From Candidatus Competibacteraceae bacterium (GTDB taxonomy: Bacteria > Pseudomonadota > Gammaproteobacteria > Competibacterales > Competibacteraceae): a stretch of 34,931 nucleotides of DNA. The stretch is taken from NCBI GenBank assembly GCA_016712625.1, contig JADJQQ010000014.1, positions 1 to 34,931 on the forward strand, given 5' to 3'. The translations under genes and the position numbers were made by a program. Below, piece by piece: positions 6,922 through 13,278 of the stretch; the stretch's first letter is position 1, and the number at the start of each line of letters is the position of its first letter. The notes under the pieces are model-generated. The model did not search any database. It saw only the letters and a program-made list of their open reading frames with translations, and was not told the DNA's origin.

Positions 6922-7152
6922 ATGTGGCAACCAATGGAAACAGCGCCAAAAGACGGCTCGCCAATTCAAGCAAAAATACCAGGGCACGGCAGCGACAATA
7001 TTATCCAGTGGATGTGCATCGATGATTACTGGACGTGGGGGATGGTTGAGGATCAGGACTGGCCTGATTCGTGGGATGACGGGCTTTGCTGGGCATCGAA
7101 TAGCATCGGGCATCCGTCCGTGCTTCCTGTTGCATGGCGTCCGATAGAATGA
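6922..7152 (+). CDS. DUF551 family protein
   Basis: A 76-residue protein of the phage DUF551 type: it opens with the family's WQPMETAPKDGSPI and closes with LPVAWRPIE, with a tryptophan-rich middle. The function of the family is unknown. I prefer ATG 6922 because gggag lies eight bases upstream; ATG 6898, coupled to the preceding stop, would add eight residues. Its stop overlaps the next start (ATGA at 7149). A second DUF551 protein lies at 14147. Confidence 0.7.
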   Translation: MWQPMETAPKDGSPIQAKIPGHGSDNIIQWMCIDDYWTWGMVEDQDWPDSWDDGLCWASNSIGHPSVLPVAWRPIE

Positions 7153-7616
7153 TAGAGCGCACCGCCACCTTCAGTCTTTGCCGCACATGGCGCTACTCAC
7201 TTTTTCGGCGGTGGGCGAATGGCGGAGACTATGCCATGTTCATCGGCTTGAATCCGTCCACCGCCGACGAAACACAAGACGATCCGACCGTAAGGCGCTG
7301 CATCCGGTACGCGCAATCGTGGGGTTATGCCGCGCTGTACATGACGAACATCTTTGCTTTTCGTGCGACTGATCCTCGCGTGATGAAGCGGTTTGACGAT
7401 CCGGTTGGCCCTCAGAATGACACGGCGCTAATTCGATTGGCAGCGGACGCGGGAATCGTGGTAGCAGCTTGGGGCGTACATGGGGAGCATCTGGGGCGCG
7501 GTGATGCAGTGCGGCGTTTCCTGCATCGGATGCATGTCCTGAAACTCACAAAGGGCGGCTATCCGTGCCACCCTTTGTATCTGAAAGCGGATTTGAAGCC
7601 GGTGCCGTGGAGCTAG
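7149..7616 (+). CDS. DUF1643 family protein
   Basis: A 155-residue protein with the full DUF1643 layout: an N-terminal CRTWRYSLFRRW segment, the conserved GLNPSTADETQDDPTVRRC motif (about residues 35-53), then TNIFAFRATDP, an AAWG strand and the closing CHPLYLKAD. The family is common in phages and mobile elements; no biochemical role is established. ATG 7149 overlaps the stop of the DUF551 gene (ATGA); a start at 7134 would add five residues. Confidence 0.8.
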   Translation: MIERTATFSLCRTWRYSLFRRWANGGDYAMFIGLNPSTADETQDDPTVRRCIRYAQSWGYAALYMTNIFAFRATDPRVMKRFDDPVGPQNDTALIRLAADAGIVVAAWGVHGEHLGRGDAVRRFLHRMHVLKLTKGGYPCHPLYLKADLKPVPWS

Positions 7617-7669
7617 CGCAACAATTACCAAATCGATTTTCATCAGTATGAGAAGGATGCAATAGGGTA

Positions 7670-7719
7670 TTGAAAATATTTTTTAGTCATGCAATATTGT
7701 CATCGCGCCATGTTGGCGC
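7670..7719 (+). promoter_or_regulatory. AT-rich gap: weak promoter and hairpin
   Basis: The gap before the H-NS pair is AT-rich. TTGAAA (7670-7675) with a 17-base spacer to AATATT (7693-7698) is a weak sigma-70-like match. Just after it GCGCCA (7705-7710) and TGGCGC (7714-7719) form a perfect 6-bp hairpin with a three-base loop, 18 bases before the start codon. A curved AT-rich site in front of an H-NS gene would fit autoregulation, but that is inference. Confidence 0.3.
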
Positions 7720-7737
7720 TTATAGAAAGGTGATGGA

Positions 7738-8040
7738 ATGGGATATGCTTTGATGACTACTGATGAGCTGCTTGAGCAAAAGCGGCAAATCGAATCAGAG
7801 TTGATAGGCCGCATCAATGAAGAGATCGAGAAGATAGAACAGCGCCGCGCTGAATTGATGGCGATGAAGCCTACCGAGAAGCCGAAAGAGCGGGCGAAGA
7901 AAAAGTACGTGAAGTCTTCGCGACCCGCGAAGTTTCGCAATCCAAACGACCCAACGCAGACCTGGACTGGCCTCGGCAAGCCGCCGGCTTGGGTGGATGT
8001 GGTGGGGCGTGAAGCATGCTTGATTCGTGATGAGGGCTAA
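7738..8040 (+). CDS. H-NS-like DNA-binding protein, first copy
   Basis: A 100-residue H-NS family protein. Residues 8-45 are a charged helix (oligomerisation region) and residues 65-86 are the C-terminal DNA-binding domain, ending TWTGLGKPPAWV. In typical H-NS the core reads (Q/R)GR; here it is LGK, so minor-groove contact may be altered. A basic linker (KPKERAKKKYVK) joins the two parts. At 100 residues it is shorter than most H-NS proteins (about 135). The ribosome binding site is gaaaggtg. It is followed four bases after its stop by a second H-NS-like gene. Confidence 0.8.
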   Translation: MGYALMTTDELLEQKRQIESELIGRINEEIEKIEQRRAELMAMKPTEKPKERAKKKYVKSSRPAKFRNPNDPTQTWTGLGKPPAWVDVVGREACLIRDEG

Positions 8041-8043
8041 GCA

Positions 8044-8487
8044 ATGCTGAAATTTGAAAACGAAATTATGGGCGACGTGCCGGTTTCCATCGAACGCCGG
8101 TTGATCCTGCCGACGCTGGAAGGAATGAGCTTTGGCGATCTTCGGTATATCGCCGATTCAATCGATGAATATTCCGGTGAGGTCAAGGCGATGTTGGAAC
8201 TGAAGCGCGAGGAACGCATCGCCGAGCTGAAGGCTCAGGTTGAAGCCGACAAGGCCCGGATGGCGGCGACGGAAGCGGAACTGGCCGCGCTGTGTCCACC
8301 ACCGGTGAAGATGGCCAACCCGTCCACGCCGAAATACCGCGACCCGGCGAAGCCCGAAAACACTTGGGCCGGGCGCGGCAAGCAGCCGGGGTGGCTGAAG
8401 GAAAAGCTGGAAGCAGGTGCCTGCCTTGAGGATTTCTTGCTCGACCAGCCGACCACGCTGAGTTCGGCGGACGATCCGGGGTTTTGA
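8044..8487 (+). CDS. H-NS-like DNA-binding protein, second copy
   Basis: A 147-residue H-NS family protein of normal length. An N-terminal segment (1-45) is followed by a coiled coil (about 46-85) and the C-terminal domain KYRDPAKPENTWAGRGKQPGWL (97-118) containing the canonical AT-hook-like GRGKQP. H-NS proteins bind AT-rich DNA and silence it; a phage copy could silence host or competing genes or block host silencing. It differs from the first copy over the whole N-terminal half, so this is an old duplication or two separate acquisitions. A tRNA gene follows 15 bases after the stop. Confidence 0.85.
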   Translation: MLKFENEIMGDVPVSIERRLILPTLEGMSFGDLRYIADSIDEYSGEVKAMLELKREERIAELKAQVEADKARMAATEAELAALCPPPVKMANPSTPKYRDPAKPENTWAGRGKQPGWLKEKLEAGACLEDFLLDQPTTLSSADDPGF

Positions 8488-8502
8488 CCTTCCGCAATAT
8501 TT

Positions 8503-8586
8503 TGAGCAGACGCCCATTAGGCAGGGCACCGGGCTGTAACCCCGTGGTCGGCTAGTTCCGTGTTGGTTCGAATCCAACCTGCTCAA
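8503..8586 (+). tRNA. tRNA-Tyr (GTA)
   Basis: An 84-base cloverleaf with a long variable arm. Acceptor TGAGCAG (8503-8509) pairs fully with CTGCTCA (8579-8585). D stem GCCC/GGGC (8512-8515, 8524-8527). The anticodon stem has four pairs plus a C-T mismatch around loop CTGTAAC (8534-8540), giving anticodon GTA (8536-8538). Variable arm contains CGG/CCG. T arm GTTGG TTCGAAT CCAAC (8562-8578). Discriminator is A; CCA is not fully encoded. The class II arm fits bacterial tRNA-Tyr. It lies between two phage genes, so it is phage-encoded. Confidence 0.8.
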
Positions 8587-8605
8587 CCGAATTCAAGGAG
8601 TGGCG

Positions 8606-8776
8606 ATGAGTCCGAATGCACGAAAATCAAACGAAACGCAAACATCATTCCGGGCGCGACTCAAACTACAACGTCAATATGAGAAGCATCGCGCAAAAGG
8701 CCGCGTGGTTTGGGATTCTCAGAAGCAAGGAACCTATGTCCGAGCCAAGCATGGCGAATTGGGGCGTAGGGCATGA
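8606..8776 (+). CDS. Small basic protein
   Basis: A 56-residue protein starting at ATG 8606, five bases after a perfect AAGGAG. It is rich in Lys/Arg (RARLKLQRQYEKHRAKG) and ends in a strand-like WDSQKQGTYVRAKHGEL. No family is recognised; the charge suggests nucleic-acid binding. It follows the tRNA gene by 19 bases, and its stop overlaps the next ATG (ATGA at 8773). Confidence 0.55.
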   Translation: MSPNARKSNETQTSFRARLKLQRQYEKHRAKGRVVWDSQKQGTYVRAKHGELGRRA

Positions 8777-8866
8777 GCCTGAAACTCTACAGAGTGACGC
8801 ATTTACCGATGCAAAGAGCACGGTAACGTGGTGGCTATCTGGAGTGAGGTGGTGAATGAGTACTAA
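8773..8866 (+). pseudogene. Small coupled gene with probable frameshift
   Basis: ATG 8773 overlaps the previous stop. The frame reads MSLKLYRVTHLP and then stops at TAA 8824 after 17 codons. A one-base shift near 8805-8815 would continue into CKEHGNVVAIWSEVVNEY and a TAA at 8864-8866, which overlaps the next gene's start and looks more like a real protein. Either an indel error or a decayed gene; about 31 residues if joined. No family is recognised. Confidence 0.35.
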
Positions 8867-9095
8867 AGAATGCTCTAAATCGGTATTATCAACTGATTAT
8901 TATTTGTGCGATGTTTGCGGAAATACTACTTTTCAAGACTTTGAGTTGAGCTATGGGATGAGCGATTCAATTAATATCAACCCAGATACAAAGCACCCAT
9001 GGCCAGACGGCAACGTTGGCGACATGGCGGTGATCTGCAAGGAATGCGCGAAAACGCATCGAATCGAAATCGTGACCATCGAGCCGGAGAGGTGA
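8856..9095 (+). CDS. Small zinc-ribbon protein
   Basis: A 79-residue protein with two CxxC knuckles: CDVCGN (about 18-23) and CKECAK (about 61-66), spaced like a zinc ribbon. Such small ribbons occur in nucleic-acid-binding or adaptor proteins; no specific role can be named. The site ggagtgaggtggtga precedes ATG 8856. Its stop lies three bases before the next ATG. Confidence 0.65.
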   Translation: MSTKECSKSVLSTDYYLCDVCGNTTFQDFELSYGMSDSININPDTKHPWPDGNVGDMAVICKECAKTHRIEIVTIEPER

Positions 9096-9098
9096 TCC

Positions 9099-9278
9099 AT
9101 GTCCAGCCACCGCAAGCGCCCGCCGCGCCCCTCCAACCGGCTTCCGAAGAACCTATATGCCGTCCTGGACGGAGACCTATCGAGCCTACGGGCTACGAAG
9201 GAGGCCGCTAGGGGTGCCAAGGGCGCGTCAGGAAAACGCCTAGAATCGCAGAATTTGCCGTTTGAGGGGAAGCCATGA
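9099..9278 (+). CDS. Small basic protein
   Basis: A 59-residue protein, ATG 9099, behind gagaggtgatcc. The N-terminus is very basic and proline-rich (SSHRKRPPRPSNRLPKN), the remainder an amphipathic helix with many Ala, Lys and Arg. No family is recognised. TGA 9276-9278 overlaps the next start (ATGA). Confidence 0.45.
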   Translation: MSSHRKRPPRPSNRLPKNLYAVLDGDLSSLRATKEAARGAKGASGKRLESQNLPFEGKP

Positions 9279-9346
9279 ATCCAGGTTATAATCCGGTGGA
9301 ATTCCACCCAATTAAAAATTCGCCGGAACGGGGGTCGTCGAAATGA
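9275..9346 (+). CDS. 23-residue coupled peptide
   Basis: Short frame opened by ATG 9275 within the previous stop and closed by TGA overlapping ATG 9343. It reads MNPGYNPVEFHPIKNSPERG. Supported only by its place in the ATGA chain. Confidence 0.25.
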   Translation: MNPGYNPVEFHPIKNSPERGSSK

Positions 9347-9423
9347 GAACAACAACAAATCCAATCGCCCCGGCGTGCGACATGCTTTGCCAACTCTCTG
9401 AAGCAGATATTATGTCCACATAA
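9343..9423 (+). CDS. 26-residue coupled peptide
   Basis: Third member of the overlapping chain: ATG 9343 to TAA 9423. It is threonine-rich at the start and contains two cysteines (ACDMLCQL). No family is recognised. The 67 bases from here to the nuclease gene hold nothing recognisable except the latter's ribosome binding site. Confidence 0.25.
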   Translation: MRTTTNPIAPACDMLCQLSEADIMST

Positions 9424-9490
9424 GAGCGCAAAGACTAGACGATACCCAAACAAGACAACGCCAACGGATTCACCTTGAGGAACCGCCAAA

Positions 9491-9925
9491 ATGAGCGCCC
9501 GCTTTAAACTCGCGCCAGCTAATCCGCTGGAGCAGGATATTCAGAGCCAGATCATCGAATACCTGCGGATTGAACAGGCGCGGGGCCGGGTGGTGTGGTT
9601 CGAGCGTTCCAACGGTGGCGGCATGAAGGACAAAACGGGCCGGGTACTGCGGTTCTACTGGCTCTATTTGCGCGGCAAGATTCCGCGCAGCAAAGGCAAA
9701 GCGGATTTAAGTGGAATGCTGGCCGGTGGTAAGTTCTTCGCACTGGAAGTAAAACGGGGCAACGAAAAGCCTACCAAAGATCAGATTGAATATCTCGCAG
9801 CAGTTCGGGAGGGTGGCGGTATCGCGGCGGTCGTTAGAAGCTTCAACGATGCGAAAAATGTTTTATTTGCTGACGGGATTAAAGCCGTGCTGGCTGAAGA
9901 GGAAATGAATCATGCCATTACCTAA
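9491..9925 (+). CDS. VRR-NUC domain nuclease
   Basis: A 144-residue protein filling a whole VRR-NUC domain, the phage-type stand-alone PD-(D/E)XK nuclease related to FAN1 and to Holliday-junction resolvases. Visible: Glu14 in the first helix (PLEQDIQSQIIEYL), a conserved NGG turn (41-43), Asp72 (ADLSGML), the Glu-x-Lys pair Glu86/Lys88 (FALEVKRG) and the trailing KDQIEYLAAVREGGG helix with Gln98. All catalytic positions are present. Role: structure-specific cleavage of recombination or packaging intermediates, which fits a phage with Sak4 and RecF-like proteins. Site: ttgagga upstream of ATG 9491. Confidence 0.85.
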   Translation: MSARFKLAPANPLEQDIQSQIIEYLRIEQARGRVVWFERSNGGGMKDKTGRVLRFYWLYLRGKIPRSKGKADLSGMLAGGKFFALEVKRGNEKPTKDQIEYLAAVREGGGIAAVVRSFNDAKNVLFADGIKAVLAEEEMNHAIT

Positions 9926-10127
9926 TCAACAACAATCATGGGCTGACATTAACCGCCTTTTTGCTAATCCAGACATTCCAAAAGATATATTTGGCTCTCC
10001 CAAGGAAAATCTAGCACACGAAATCGCTGAGCTTAGACTAGAGATTGCCGCCCTACGTGCTGAACTGGCGCCTGTTCCTTCGTTGATTGTTACAGGCCAG
10101 CAGGCGTTAGATGAATTTAAAAATTGA
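9912..10127 (+). CDS. Small coiled-coil protein
   Basis: A 71-residue acidic protein; residues 31-52 form a heptad-like helix (LAHEIAELRLEIAALRAEL). The start overlaps the end of the VRR-NUC gene by 14 bases and has the site aagagg nine bases upstream. No family is recognised; it may be a partner of the nuclease, judged only from coupling. Confidence 0.5.
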   Translation: MPLPNQQQSWADINRLFANPDIPKDIFGSPKENLAHEIAELRLEIAALRAELAPVPSLIVTGQQALDEFKN

Positions 10128-10139
10128 GAATGTAAACCC

Positions 10140-10387
10140 ATGAGCAAGAGTTATAGTTTGCACACGAACTCGTTGATCGTTAAACCGGTGGGCCAACCGA
10201 TTTATTGCGAAGAGGCGACCACTGTTTCAATCGAGGACGAGGCGGCGGGTTATTTGTCGAGATTACCCAACATCACGCCGATGGCCGGAGTCGGATAAGC
10301 GTGGGTCATGAAGAATGGCCGCTGATCGTTGCCGCCGTCAATGCCATGTTTGAAGAGATTGCGAAAATCGAGGCCGAGGATAAATGA
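10140..10387 (+). pseudogene. Small protein split by a one-base shift
   Basis: ATG 10140 opens a frame that reads normally to residue about 37 (VSIEDEAAG) and then ends at a TAA near 10298. The neighbouring frame from about 10250 continues sensibly (LFVEITQHHADGRSRISV, then EEWPLIVAAVNAMFEEIAKIEAEDK) to TGA 10385-10387, which overlaps the next gene's ATG. Adding one base in gggttattt (10248-10255) joins them into about 82 residues. The coupling of the second half to the next gene supports the joined reading. No family is recognised. Confidence 0.5.
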
Positions 10388-10776
10388 AACCTGAAATTCT
10401 GGCGGCTGCACATTGGGCTTACGTCGAGAGCGTCCTGCAACTGCACGACGAAGACCAGGGCGTCATCGAGAAATGCGGTGAGCACTACAAAGCCGCATTC
10501 GTCCACGGATTCAAGCACGGCATCGAGTCTCTAGCCGAGAACAGCGCCGATAAAGGGTCAAAAATCGCGGTGACGCGCATCTACGGCGCCAGGGGTGCGG
10601 ATGTCTTCGCTGAGGGCATGCTCAGTACACAGGGCGACCTGATCAAGATCGAGGGGAGCCGGGACATGGAAATCACACCGGATGAAGCCGCAAGACTTGG
10701 GAAAGAATTGATCCGGCTGGCGAGGATTGGTGGATGGATCGACCCGGATGAATCTACCGATTGGAGCGCTGCATAA
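10384..10776 (+). CDS. Hypothetical phage protein
   Basis: A 130-residue protein. ATG 10384 overlaps the previous stop (ATGA). The N-terminal 50 residues are helical with several His and Trp; the C-terminal half alternates strands and a helix (EITPDEAARLGKELIRLARIGGWID), the kind of small alpha/beta phage protein usually left unnamed. The reading frame is the same as that of the lysozyme remnant that follows directly after the TAA. No function can be given. Confidence 0.6.
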   Translation: MKPEILAAAHWAYVESVLQLHDEDQGVIEKCGEHYKAAFVHGFKHGIESLAENSADKGSKIAVTRIYGARGADVFAEGMLSTQGDLIKIEGSRDMEITPDEAARLGKELIRLARIGGWIDPDESTDWSAA

Positions 10777-11042
10777 TGCACTCTCCGTAGCGATCTGGAA
10801 CGGTTCGCCGCCGGCGTCAACTCATGGGTGACAGCGCCCGTCACTCAATCGATGTTTGACGCCCTGGCGTGCTTCGCGGCCGACGAGGGTCTTGGCGCTC
10901 TCCAAGGCTCTACCCTGCTTCGCCTCCTCAACCAATACTGGTACGCCGCCGCCGCGCAACAGTTCGAGCGATGGGACCGCACAAGAAGCGCCGCCGTCTT
11001 GCGGAACGCCGCTTATTCGAGAAGGATGGATTTCAGTCGTGA
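10777..11042 (+). pseudogene. Remnant of a T4-type lysozyme (GH24)
   Basis: This stretch encodes the C-terminal half of a glycoside hydrolase family 24 endolysin: VTQSMFDALACFAADEG, STLLRLLN and AAQQFERW match the family's conserved helices. The final RR-x-x-ER motif (RRRLAERRLFEKDGFQS) is present but in another frame; one extra G at GGG 10973-10975 restores it. The N-terminal half with the catalytic Glu is missing: the frame begins just after the TAA of the upstream gene. So it is a truncated relic, even if the one-base shift is an error. It ends at TGA 11040-11042, overlapping the GTG start of the transglycosylase. Confidence 0.65.
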
Positions 11043-11527
11043 CCACCCGCGCCGAACTCTTGAAGATCATCGAAGAGGCTGCCGACATTCATTGTCATCC
11101 GGCCAACCTGATTTCCGCTATTGTTCAGGTCGAATCTGCTTTCGATCCGTCCGCGATCCGCTATGAACCGACTTTCTACGCGCGGTACGTTCTAGGAGGG
11201 CTGTTCAAGCCCATCTATCCATGCTCAAAGGAAACCGAAGCGCACGCCCGCGCAACATCATGGGGACTCATGCAAGTGATGGGTCAGACGGCACGGGAGC
11301 GCGGATTTAAGGGGACGTTCTTATCAGAACTATGCATTCCGGCTGTCGGTCTGTATTGGGGGTGTGAGCACTTGGGTTATCTGCGTTCAAAGTACGAGAA
11401 AACGCACGGCATGGAGGGAGTAGTCGCCGCTTATAATGCCGGCAGTCCTCGCAAGAATCACACCGGGCAATTTGTCAATCAAGTCTATGTCGAGAAGATC
11501 AGGGAAGCGGGCGGGTTTAAGTCATGA
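11039..11527 (+). CDS. Lytic transglycosylase (SLT domain)
   Basis: A 162-residue protein made almost entirely of an SLT-type lysozyme-like domain, which cleaves the MurNAc-GlcNAc bond of peptidoglycan with formation of an anhydro end. The catalytic Glu is Glu32 in QVESAFDP; SWGLMQVM (74-81) and AYNAG (131-135) are the other family signatures. There is no signal peptide, so export would need a holin or it works in the virion. I chose GTG 11039, which overlaps the TGA of the lysozyme relic and has aaggatgg upstream; an ATG at 10856 would add 61 unrelated residues. It is the likely functional endolysin here. Confidence 0.8.
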   Translation: MTTRAELLKIIEEAADIHCHPANLISAIVQVESAFDPSAIRYEPTFYARYVLGGLFKPIYPCSKETEAHARATSWGLMQVMGQTARERGFKGTFLSELCIPAVGLYWGCEHLGYLRSKYEKTHGMEGVVAAYNAGSPRKNHTGQFVNQVYVEKIREAGGFKS

Positions 11528-11649
11528 GATACTATCTACACGTGATCCTTGCCATGGCCGATGTTCGCTACCAAGCGGCGTATTGGGAACAAGTAGCGGT
11601 TTCCGAGTGGTGGCTTTCCGTTGTGAATCAAATCAAGAAGAGAATTTAA
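11524..11649 (+). CDS. Small protein, possible lysis accessory
   Basis: A 41-residue protein coupled to the transglycosylase stop (ATGA at 11524). The N-terminus is mildly hydrophobic (YYLHVILAMADV), followed by a Trp-rich region (YWEQVAVSEWWLSVV) and a basic end. Position after the cell-wall enzyme suggests a lysis or membrane role, but the hydrophobic stretches are too short for a clear transmembrane helix. Confidence 0.4.
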   Translation: MRYYLHVILAMADVRYQAAYWEQVAVSEWWLSVVNQIKKRI

Positions 11650-11653
11650 GATA

Positions 11654-12571
11654 ATGGAACACAACATTATTAGTGTTTCAGGAGGAAAAGATAGCACGGC
11701 ACTGCTTCTGCTTGCTATTGAGCGCCATCCCGACAACATGCAAGCGGTGTTTGCGGATGTTGGCAACGAGCACGATATAACTTATGAATACGTGCGTTAT
11801 CTAGAGAAAGCGACCGGCGTAAAGATTCGCTGGATCAAGGCTGACTTCTCTCAGCAAATCGAAAGAAAAAAGGCATACGTTATTGCAAAATGGTCGGATA
11901 AAGGAGTTCCGCAGGAAACGATTACGCGCGCTGTTTCCGCGCTAGTGCCAACCGGCATACCGTTCTTAGATTTATGTCTTTGGAAAGGACGATTTCCAAG
12001 CGCTAAAGCAGCTTTCTGTTCTGAAGAATTGAAACGCAATCCAATCATTGAGCAAGTGCATCTACCGCTGTTGGAAGACGGAAATACGCTATATTCGTGG
12101 CAAGGCGTTCGGGCTGACGAATCGCGCCGCCGCGCCGCATTGGACGAACTTGAAAACGTCGGTGGCGGATTATGGAATTATCGGCCTATCTTGAAATGGA
12201 CCGCATCTGATTGTTTCGCCATGCACCGCAAGCACGGCATCAAGCACAATCCGCTGTATGAAATGGGGATGGGTCGTGTTGGCTGTATGCCGTGCATAAA
12301 CTGTAGGAAGGACGAATTATTAGAGATAAGCAAGCGGTTTCCAGAAGCTATTGAACGGATTAGGCAATGGGAGACTGCTGTTAAGCAAGCAAGCAAGTGG
12401 GGAGCAACATTCTTTCCGGCTCCATCCGTTGATAGCGAATGGTCGGCAAAGCAGACAATCGACGTTGTTGTGGAGTGGGCTAAGACGAGCCGGGGCGGAA
12501 AGCAATACGACTTTCTGCGCGTGCAGGACAACGGGCCGATATGTTCATCCTTATACGGACTATGCGAGTAA
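11654..12571 (+). CDS. PAPS reductase-like PP-loop protein
   Basis: A 305-residue protein of the adenine-nucleotide alpha-hydrolase (PAPS reductase) fold. The PP-loop is SGGKDS (9-14). A conserved WQGVRADESRRRAAL follows, as in phage and DndC-type members, then CMPCINC (Cys211, 214, 217) with further cysteines at 297 and 304, able to hold an iron-sulfur cluster or zinc. Family enzymes activate or reduce sulfate adducts, or thiolate nucleic acids; phage copies have no proven substrate. No DndB/D/E genes are nearby, so DNA phosphorothioation is not supported. ATG 11654 follows the preceding stop by four bases. Confidence 0.8.
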   Translation: MEHNIISVSGGKDSTALLLLAIERHPDNMQAVFADVGNEHDITYEYVRYLEKATGVKIRWIKADFSQQIERKKAYVIAKWSDKGVPQETITRAVSALVPTGIPFLDLCLWKGRFPSAKAAFCSEELKRNPIIEQVHLPLLEDGNTLYSWQGVRADESRRRAALDELENVGGGLWNYRPILKWTASDCFAMHRKHGIKHNPLYEMGMGRVGCMPCINCRKDELLEISKRFPEAIERIRQWETAVKQASKWGATFFPAPSVDSEWSAKQTIDVVVEWAKTSRGGKQYDFLRVQDNGPICSSLYGLCE

Positions 12572-12581
12572 TATCGAAGAA

Positions 12582-12686
12582 ATGAAAGACGCCATTCTCT
12601 TCGTCGTCTCTATGGCGCTGATCTTTTCAGTCCCCATCGGGCTATCCCTGTTTGCGATCATTGGTCGATTATTGGGAGCGTCATGA
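12582..12686 (+). CDS. Small single-span membrane protein
   Basis: A 34-residue protein that is almost entirely one transmembrane helix (ILFVVSMALIFSVPIGLSLFAIIG) followed by a short basic tail. ATG 12582 has cgaaga upstream. Its TGA overlaps the next ATG. Size and location near a cell-wall hydrolase suit a small holin-like or regulatory membrane peptide, but no family match can be claimed. Confidence 0.45.
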   Translation: MKDAILFVVSMALIFSVPIGLSLFAIIGRLLGAS

Positions 12687-13072
12687 AAGCATTCATCCTC
12701 GCTGCTTGCATTGCTTCAGCGCCTTGTCTCGCTGATGACGGCGTTACGTGGATTACCCCGCATGTCGTCGATACCGGGGTTTCTGCTGCGGTATTGCAAT
12801 CCGTCCCCGGCGCGGTTGAACTGAATCCCCTGGGCTTCCCCGGCGTCGTCGTCGCCAAGTTCGCGCTGGAAGGTATCGCGTTGGGCTATCGAGACGCGGG
12901 CGATGTCGAGACGTGCAAAGCCGTCGCTGGCGGTGCCCGCCTTGGTGGATGGATCGGAACCGGTGCGACCCTGGGCGGCCTAGCCGCTGGCCCGGTCGGT
13001 CTGGCGCTGTCGATTCTGCTGGTGGTTGCGGCGACGGCGTTGTCTTGTGCGATTATCTGGAAAACGCTATGA
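12683..13072 (+). CDS. Exported membrane protein
   Basis: A 129-residue protein starting at ATG 12683 (overlap with the previous stop). Residues 1-17 form a signal peptide (MKAFILAACIASAPCLA) with a cleavage site after LA. The mature part has a conserved-looking ELNPLGFPG segment, a hydrophobic region near 52-62, and a long glycine-rich C-terminal membrane stretch (about 90-127: GGLAAGPVGLALSILLVVAA). Two or more spans are likely. It could be a holin or an inner-membrane protein altering the lysogen surface; the family is not recognised. Confidence 0.55.
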   Translation: MKAFILAACIASAPCLADDGVTWITPHVVDTGVSAAVLQSVPGAVELNPLGFPGVVVAKFALEGIALGYRDAGDVETCKAVAGGARLGGWIGTGATLGGLAAGPVGLALSILLVVAATALSCAIIWKTL

Positions 13073-13278
13073 AAAACTGCACAGGCTGTAAATACGCTGA
13101 CTGGCAGCGGACAAAATCCGGCAATCTGCATCCGTCTGCTGATGGAGAATGCACTTACGATGTCAAGCGACCTGTTGTTCCGTCAGGAATGAGTATGAGC
13201 TTTCATATTTCCGGCGGATTCATTAATAGGCGGCGCGAATTACGCGATCACTGCCCATGCTATGAGGAAAAGAAATGA
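13069..13278 (+). CDS. Small cysteine-rich protein
   Basis: A 69-residue protein coupled to the previous gene (ATGA at 13069). Cysteines: CTGC near the start, one Cys in the middle (GECTYD) and CPC near the end, with several histidines. The pattern suggests metal binding. Lys/Arg-rich throughout. No family is named. The stop region overlaps the next start by four bases. Confidence 0.5.
   Translation: MKNCTGCKYADWQRTKSGNLHPSADGECTYDVKRPVVPSGMSMSFHISGGFINRRRELRDHCPCYEEKK

Noticed and set aside
10856..11038. N-terminal extension of the transglycosylase from ATG 10856
   Set aside because: That stretch is the out-of-phase reading of the lysozyme relic; GTG 11039 has a site and an overlap with the relic's stop.
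11654..12571. Dnd phosphorothioation system
   Set aside because: Only a PAPS-reductase-like protein is present; no dndB, dndD or dndE partner, and such single genes are common in phages.
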